A DNA stretch of 14,130 nucleotides, taken from Armatimonadota bacterium. Lineage in GTDB: Bacteria; Armatimonadota; UBA10988. The first letter of the stretch is position 1. Each line of letters starts with the position of its first letter. Of this stretch, positions 10,516 to 14,130 are shown one piece after another. The notes below the pieces were generated by a model, which was not told the DNA's origin, searched no databases, and worked only from the letters and a program-made list of their open reading frames with translations. The stretch spans positions 1-14,130 of the forward strand of contig JACPDV010000392.1 in assembly GCA_016183835.1 (NCBI GenBank). Direction: 5' to 3'. The position numbers and the translations under genes are program-made.

Positions 10516-11441
10516 GCCGGCCCCTCCTCGACGGTCGGCGGCGGCTCGTGGCGGTGGTCAATGAGCCGCTCGATCAGCCGCCGCGTGGTCGGCGGGAAGC
10601 GGTCCAGACCTCGCACCGTCACCTCCGCCTGCCCGGCCCGGTGGGTCACCTGCTCCAGCAACCCGAACGACCCGGCATGCGCCAGGTCGAGGGCTACGGG
10701 ACGGCTGCCGTCCATCGAGCGCACCAACGCGCGTTGCCGACCCAGGAGTGGACACGACAGCGCGACGCTCGCCACATCCGCCAGCCGGATCCTCTGCTCA
10801 GAGCCACGGGTCCCGGAGCAGAGCGTGTCCCCGTTCTCCAGCCACTGCTGGGCAGACTGGGCAAACCCGGACTGGAGCAGCATGAACAGCAACACCGTGC
10901 AGAGGCCCGCCCCGATCAGCATGAACCTGGCAATCGGGTCCAGTCCCGGGGCTGAGTCGTTGCGGCCCCTCAGCACCGCCATGGCAACGAAGAACACCAC
11001 CGCTATAACCAGCGCGAGCATAGGCAGGACGCGACTCCGCGCGTCGGGACCGTCGGACACGGTCGGAGCGGGTGCGACCCTATGGCGTCCCGCCCGGTCC
11101 ACAAGCCCGTAGCTCAGCCCGGAGTCGAGGCCGACGCGCACGATGCTGGCCATGCCCTGCCACTCGACCCACCCATCCTTGCCCAACTGCATCCCGAGCC
11201 GGCCCACTCGCACGACACGCCGGCGGAGCAGGACGCGCCGAATGAGGAGCGCCAGCGTCGCGACGACGTAACCCAGCAGGATGACCACTTTGGGGTGCTT
11301 CAGGCCCGCCCAGCCCCCGGTGTGTGCAATGGTCCACAAGGCGGTCGCGGCCACCGCCAACAGCGCCAGGGCCAAGCCCACCTCGATGAGCTGGACCGGC
11401 CGCTTGCAGCGGTACTCGGTCGCGCCGTCGTCACCATCCAT
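10512..11441 (-). CDS. Four-TM membrane protein with two soluble beta-rich (PH-like?) segments, copy A
   Basis: The ATG at 11441 is preceded by GGGGAG six bases upstream, so I prefer it to the longer in-frame start. This gives 309 residues. The layout matches the downstream gene: TM pairs at about 18-40 and 51-72, then at about 138-157 and 171-191, each followed by a beta-rich soluble segment (VVRVGRLGMQLGKDGWVEWQ at 76-95, and RIRLADVASVALSCPLLGRQ at 217-236). Pairwise identity with copy B looks low, so any duplication is old. The C-terminal tail is Pro/His-rich. No enzymatic motif is seen. The first gene of this two-gene unit starts 183 bp after the enolase-family gene, across a repeat tract and a hairpin, so it probably has its own promoter. 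Confidence 0.65.
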   Translation of the reverse strand: MDGDDGATEYRCKRPVQLIEVGLALALLAVAATALWTIAHTGGWAGLKHPKVVILLGYVVATLALLIRRVLLRRRVVRVGRLGMQLGKDGWVEWQGMASIVRVGLDSGLSYGLVDRAGRHRVAPAPTVSDGPDARSRVLPMLALVIAVVFFVAMAVLRGRNDSAPGLDPIARFMLIGAGLCTVLLFMLLQSGFAQSAQQWLENGDTLCSGTRGSEQRIRLADVASVALSCPLLGRQRALVRSMDGSRPVALDLAHAGSFGLLEQVTHRAGQAEVTVRGLDRFPPTTRRLIERLIDHRHEPPPTVEEGPA

Positions 11442-11535
11442 CGCCCGCTCCCCACACGACGATGGTAACACCGCACCGCGCGACGTGTTCGTTCCCGGTT
11501 GGTGAGGCAGGACCTGCGGTTGTCGGCCCTCGGAC

Positions 11536-11556
11536 GGCCACGCCGACGGCGTGGCC
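11536..11556. terminator. Strong 9-bp hairpin downstream of the enolase-family gene
   Basis: GGCCACGCC at 11536-11544 pairs perfectly with GGCGTGGCC at 11548-11556 over a GAC loop. On the minus strand it follows the enolase-family stop (11625) after the CCCTACA-type tract, and lies 95 bp before the next gene start. No T tract follows on either side, so it may act as a pause or RNA-end stem rather than a classical intrinsic terminator. Confidence 0.4.
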
Positions 11557-11566
11557 CTACACGCCG

Positions 11567-11619
11567 ACACCCCTATACCCCTACACCCCTACACCCCTAC
11601 ACCCTACACCCTACACCCC
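11567..11619. repeat. Telomere-like tandem tract of CCCCTACA and CCCTACA units
   Basis: Read on the plus strand the tract begins with ACACCCCTAT, then has units of ACCCCTAC repeated three times and ACCCTAC repeated twice, ending in ACACCCC. The period drops from eight to seven bases within the tract. The other strand is G-rich (TGTAGGGG/TGTAGGG) with at least six GGG or GGGG runs, so a G-quadruplex is possible. It ends six bases from the stop codon of the enolase-family gene, on that gene's coding-strand 3' side. It contains no spacers, so it is not a CRISPR array. Confidence 0.85.
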
Positions 11620-11624
11620 CTCCG

Positions 11625-12581
11625 CTACAGCCACCGCAGCTCCACCGTCTCCCGCAGTTCCACCCCCAGCCCCGGCCCGTCCGGCGCGATCTCCGGCATC
11701 GAGCCGACCATCGCCTTCAACCCGCCCACCTCCGCCAAGGCCGCTACCTGCCTGGAGGGATACAGCCCGCCCGGCTTGACGATCTTCGTGTTGACGATGT
11801 CCGCCGCCCCGGCGCGGAGGATGTTGAGCGTGTCCAGCGGCGTGTGCTGGCTCTCGTCGGCCAGGATCGGGCTGCGGCAGACCGCCCGGCAGCGCGCCAT
11901 GCCCGGCAGGTCGTAGCGACCCACCGGCTGCTCGATGAGCTGCAGGTTGGCCTCCTCCATGCGCGGCAGGATGCTCACCGCCGTGGCCACGTCGTAGCCC
12001 GCGTTCGCATCCACCCGCAGGATCGCTTCGTCGCCGATGGCCTTCCGGATGGCCAACACGTTGCGCAGGTCCTGCTCCGGCTCGATGCCGATCTTGACCT
12101 TGATCGCGAACCCGCGTGACGCCCAGTCCACCGCCTCGGCCACCATCTCGTCGACCGTGCCCAGCCCCACCGCCCAGGCGAGGCGCACTTCGTCACGCAC
12201 CTTGCCGCCCAGGAGCTCGTACACCGGCACGCCGAGCAACCTCCCGGCCAGGTCGTAGCAGGCGATGTCCACGGCCGCCTTGGCCAGGTCGTTCTCGCGC
12301 AGGTGGCGGTCCATGATGTAGTGGACTTGCTGGATCGCGGTGGGCTCCAGCCCCATGATCGCCGGGAGCAGCCAGTGCTCGAGCGCCGCGGTGACGCCCT
12401 CCTCGGTTTGCCCCGTGTAGGCGGTCATGCAGGTCGTCTCGCCGATCCCCACGGTGCCGTCCTCGGACCGCAGCGCGACGATCACGCTCGTGGCGGTGCG
12501 CATGGGTCCGGAGGCGATGACGAACGGGCGGACGTACTCGATCTCAGCGCGGCCGAGCGCGGCGGCGACGATCTTCTGCAT
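11625..12581 (-). CDS. Enolase-superfamily enzyme (muconate cycloisomerase/dipeptide epimerase-like), apparently internally shortened
   Basis: Start ATG 12581 has GAGGTG four bases upstream; 318 residues. The family abstracts a proton next to a carboxylate using a Mg2+ site in a beta barrel. The N-terminal capping domain covers residues about 1-125. Catalytic elements of the MLE subgroup are all present: KVK (K161, K163), RVDANAGYD (D191), LIEQPV (E217), ADESQHT (D242) and TKIVKPGG (K266/K269). The trouble is at the end: MVGSMPE (291-297), normally followed by a segment like GIGTAA and about 50 more residues, is joined directly to IAPDGPGLGVELRE, the usual extreme C-terminus. Barrel strand 8 and part of the cap would be missing. 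Typical members are about 350-375 aa. The join is at about 11690 and keeps the frame. Substrate (L-Ala-D/L-Glu-type dipeptide, cycloisomerase substrate or other) cannot be decided. Confidence 0.82.
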   Translation of the reverse strand: MQKIVAAALGRAEIEYVRPFVIASGPMRTATSVIVALRSEDGTVGIGETTCMTAYTGQTEEGVTAALEHWLLPAIMGLEPTAIQQVHYIMDRHLRENDLAKAAVDIACYDLAGRLLGVPVYELLGGKVRDEVRLAWAVGLGTVDEMVAEAVDWASRGFAIKVKIGIEPEQDLRNVLAIRKAIGDEAILRVDANAGYDVATAVSILPRMEEANLQLIEQPVGRYDLPGMARCRAVCRSPILADESQHTPLDTLNILRAGAADIVNTKIVKPGGLYPSRQVAALAEVGGLKAMVGSMPEIAPDGPGLGVELRETVELRWL

Positions 12582-12607
12582 GGAGCACCTCGCGTCGCTC
12601 GGCTCCG

Positions 12608-12694
12608 CGTAGGGGCGACCCTTGTGGTCGCCCGTCCGGTGCCGGCGCGCAGCCCTCAAAGCGGGGACGGGCGACCACAAGGGTCGCCCCTACG
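12608..12694. repeat. Perfect 30-bp inverted repeat whose arms are themselves hairpins
   Basis: The left arm is 12608-12637 and the right arm 12665-12694, with a 27-base spacer. Each arm holds its own smaller palindrome: GGGCGACC at 12613-12620 with GGTCGCCC at 12626-12633, and GGGCGACC at 12669-12676 with GGTCGCCC at 12682-12689. It lies in the 138-bp gap between the OPT transporter stop and the enolase-family start. Repeats of this look, whose spurious translation reads GDHKGRPY, recur in many environmental genomes, as I recall. It may be a REP/MITE-like element and may also end or stabilise the OPT transcript. Confidence 0.9.
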
Positions 12695-12719
12695 GCGGAC
12701 ACGGCCTCGGGATGCCTGC

Positions 12720-14130
12720 TCAGAACGGCAACTGCGACACGCTTCTCTGGATCATGGCCACGGCCACGCAGGCCATGCCGATCAGCCCCATGCCGCACGA
12801 GAAGCCGGCGCAGAGCACCGTGGCGTAGAGCTTCCATTGCTTGGCGCCGTAGCGCGGGATCAGGTAGAACTGCGCGATCACGGCGCCGACGATCTCCGGC
12901 AGGATCGACAGCGGCAGGTAACCCAGGCCGCGGATCACGCCGTAGATCATGGTGATGGGCAGCTTGAAGAACGAGAACACCTGGTAGGCGACGAAGGCCG
13001 AGCCGCCGGCGATCGCGGCCACCTGCCACTTGAGGGCCTTGAGCAGGAAGGCGTTGCCCTCCGCGGTGGCGGTGTACCAGAGCGCCGAGTTGAGCGAGGC
13101 CAACTGCCAGAACTTCTGGGCGTACGGGTACTGGACGCTGGGGATCTCGGCCAGCTTCCAGAGGAACTGCCAGTAGACGAAGCTGGCCGTGAGCACGATC
13201 GGAAACATCCAGATCTCGGCCCACAGGATGGAGGTGAAACGCGTGCCGGTCAACTCCACCACGCGGAACTGCTCGGCGATGCCGGCGTAGTTCTTCTGCG
13301 GAATCGGCGCGAACCAGATGTCGACGCCCTTGTAACCCGAGAGGATGAACGCCGCCTCGCGCTCGAAGGGGATGCCGATGTACTGCCCCGCGATACCGCG
13401 CACCCGGGCGCTGACGTAACTCTCGATGGGCGTCCAGATCAGCCCGAAGAAGATGAAGAAGACCCACGGGAAGCCGGGCACCAGGATGCGGCAGAGCGCA
13501 ATGTAGAAGCAGGTGGCGAAGACCCACAGCGCGATGCCGACCCAAATGGGGAAGTCGCCGCGCCCGGGCGGCGGGGTCCAGCCGGTGTCGCGCTGATCCG
13601 TGGCGGTGCGCAGCCGGCTCTCTCGCACCCAGTCCCGCCCGATGTCGAGCAGGCTGGCCGCGGCGATGGCCAGCGCGATTTGGTGGCGAAGCTGGTCTGG
13701 ATGGCATCCATCCCGTAGCGCCAGGTCGGCAGCATGCCGTGGTAGTAGAGCCACGGGTTCATGAAGAACGTGCCGATGGCGGCGATGAACGATCCGACCA
13801 CGGCGTAGAACGGGATCACCGTGCCCGTGAGGATCGCGCCGATGTTGCAGGTGATGCCCGTGGCGGTCGCCGGGAGGAACGACTCCGTCTTCTGCGTCAG
13901 ATCGAGGAAGGGGATGGGCAGCAGCTTGAGCGGCTTGCTGAGCACGGCGCCGGTGACCGCCGGGATGCCCACGTAGACCGCGCCGAAGACGATGCCGAGC
14001 ATGGCGCCGATGGAGAACATCCGCCAGCGCCAGGTCTCGGACTTGCTGGTGACCTCGGCCAGGGCGGTGATGCCCTGCGCCGCCACAGGCGCCATCGGGA
14101 ACGGCAGGTTCTCCTTGTCGGAGGTGATGC
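12720..14130 (-). CDS. OPT-family (oligopeptide) transporter, 3' part, with a single-base frameshift; 5' end outside window
   Basis: The OPT family are proton-coupled inner-membrane importers of small peptides or metal chelates. The frame is open from the window edge: SDKENLPFPMAPVAAQGITA, a family hallmark, then hydrophobic helices, NPWLYYHGMLPTWRYGMDAI and TSFATK. At the AAA run at 13681-13679 the family sequence jumps to the neighbouring frame and continues as IALAIAAASLLDIGRDWVRE, through PFEREAAFILSGYKGVDIWF and several more helices, to the TGA at 12720. Adding one A would restore one continuous protein, so this may be a sequencing or assembly slip in a homopolymer or a real recent mutation. 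About 470 residues are visible of a family that usually has 550-700. It lies upstream of the enolase-family gene, across the inverted repeat. A peptide transporter next to a possible dipeptide epimerase is a sensible pair. Confidence 0.85.
   Translation of the reverse strand, partial: HHLRQGEPAVPDGACGGAGHHRPGRGHQQVRDLALADVLHRRHARHRLRRGLRGHPGGHRRRAQQAAQAAAHPLPRSDAEDGVVPPGDRHGHHLQHRRDPHGHGDPVLRRGRIVHRRHRHVLHEPVALLPRHAADLALRDGCHPDQLRHQIALAIAAASLLDIGRDWVRESRLRTATDQRDTGWTPPPGRGDFPIWVGIALWVFATCFYIALCRILVPGFPWVFFIFFGLIWTPIESYVSARVRGIAGQYIGIPFEREAAFILSGYKGVDIWFAPIPQKNYAGIAEQFRVVELTGTRFTSILWAEIWMFPIVLTASFVYWQFLWKLAEIPSVQYPYAQKFWQLASLNSALWYTATAEGNAFLLKALKWQVAAIAGGSAFVAYQVFSFFKLPITMIYGVIRGLGYLPLSILPEIVGAVIAQFYLIPRYGAKQWKLYATVLCAGFSCGMGLIGMACVAVAMIQRSVSQLPF

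Noticed and set aside
11567..11619. CRISPR array or a chromosome telomere
   Set aside because: Units are adjacent with no spacers, and the tract is internal with genes on both sides.
12609..12693. Peptides GDHKGRPY and VGATLVVARP read from both strands
   Set aside because: They are translations of the inverted repeat, not part of real proteins; the true starts are downstream.
12303..13718. Long plus-strand frame opposite the OPT and enolase-family genes
   Set aside because: It covers two unrelated well supported minus-strand genes and the inverted repeat, and has a low-complexity Asp/Gly/Arg/Val composition.

Overview
The window is a GC-rich (about 70% by eye) bacterial segment with tightly packed genes, frequent ATGA stop/start overlaps and clear Shine-Dalgarno sites. 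It has no rRNA, tRNA, phage or transposase genes. The gene families do not fix a phylum. The plant-type S9D glutamyl endopeptidase, the OPT-family transporter, the enolase-superfamily enzyme and an intergenic palindrome of the 'GGGGCGACC...GGTCGCCCC' type suggest an environmental, possibly uncultured lineage such as Chloroflexota, Armatimonadota or a candidate phylum. That placement is a guess.

Left part (1-2346). The 3' end of an MFS permease overlaps a small membrane protein. A convergent minus-strand lipoprotein with a degenerate M23/LytM-like domain follows. The 512 bp upstream of that lipoprotein carry no convincing gene, but they hold a short piece almost identical to part of the lipoprotein gene and a hairpin that abuts the next ribosome binding site.

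Centre (2347-9505, all plus strand). A 425-residue SAM-dependent methyltransferase is followed by an osmoprotectant (glycine betaine/choline/carnitine type) ABC importer made of an ATPase and a permease fused to its substrate-binding domain. The ATPase is broken: its Walker A segment is missing with a change of frame, and an in-frame TGA follows. Next come an S9D glutamyl endopeptidase with an intact Ser-Asp-His triad and an acyltransferase-3 membrane protein whose start probably overlaps the peptidase end.

Right part (9487-14130, all minus strand). In transcription order there is an OPT-family transporter (5' end outside the window, one frameshift), a perfect 30-bp inverted repeat with self-complementary arms, a muconate-cycloisomerase/dipeptide-epimerase-like enzyme that seems to lack about 50-60 internal residues near its C-terminus, a telomere-like CCCCTACA/CCCTACA tract plus a strong hairpin, and two overlapping membrane proteins with the same unusual layout (two TM pairs, each followed by a soluble beta-rich segment).

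Peptide uptake (OPT), peptide cleavage (S9D) and possible dipeptide epimerisation would fit a peptide-using lifestyle; this is inference. I see no clearly new defence or mobile system. The points most worth a second look are the lesions in three otherwise well conserved genes, the methyltransferase linked to the importer, the duplicated four-TM proteins and the two repeat structures.
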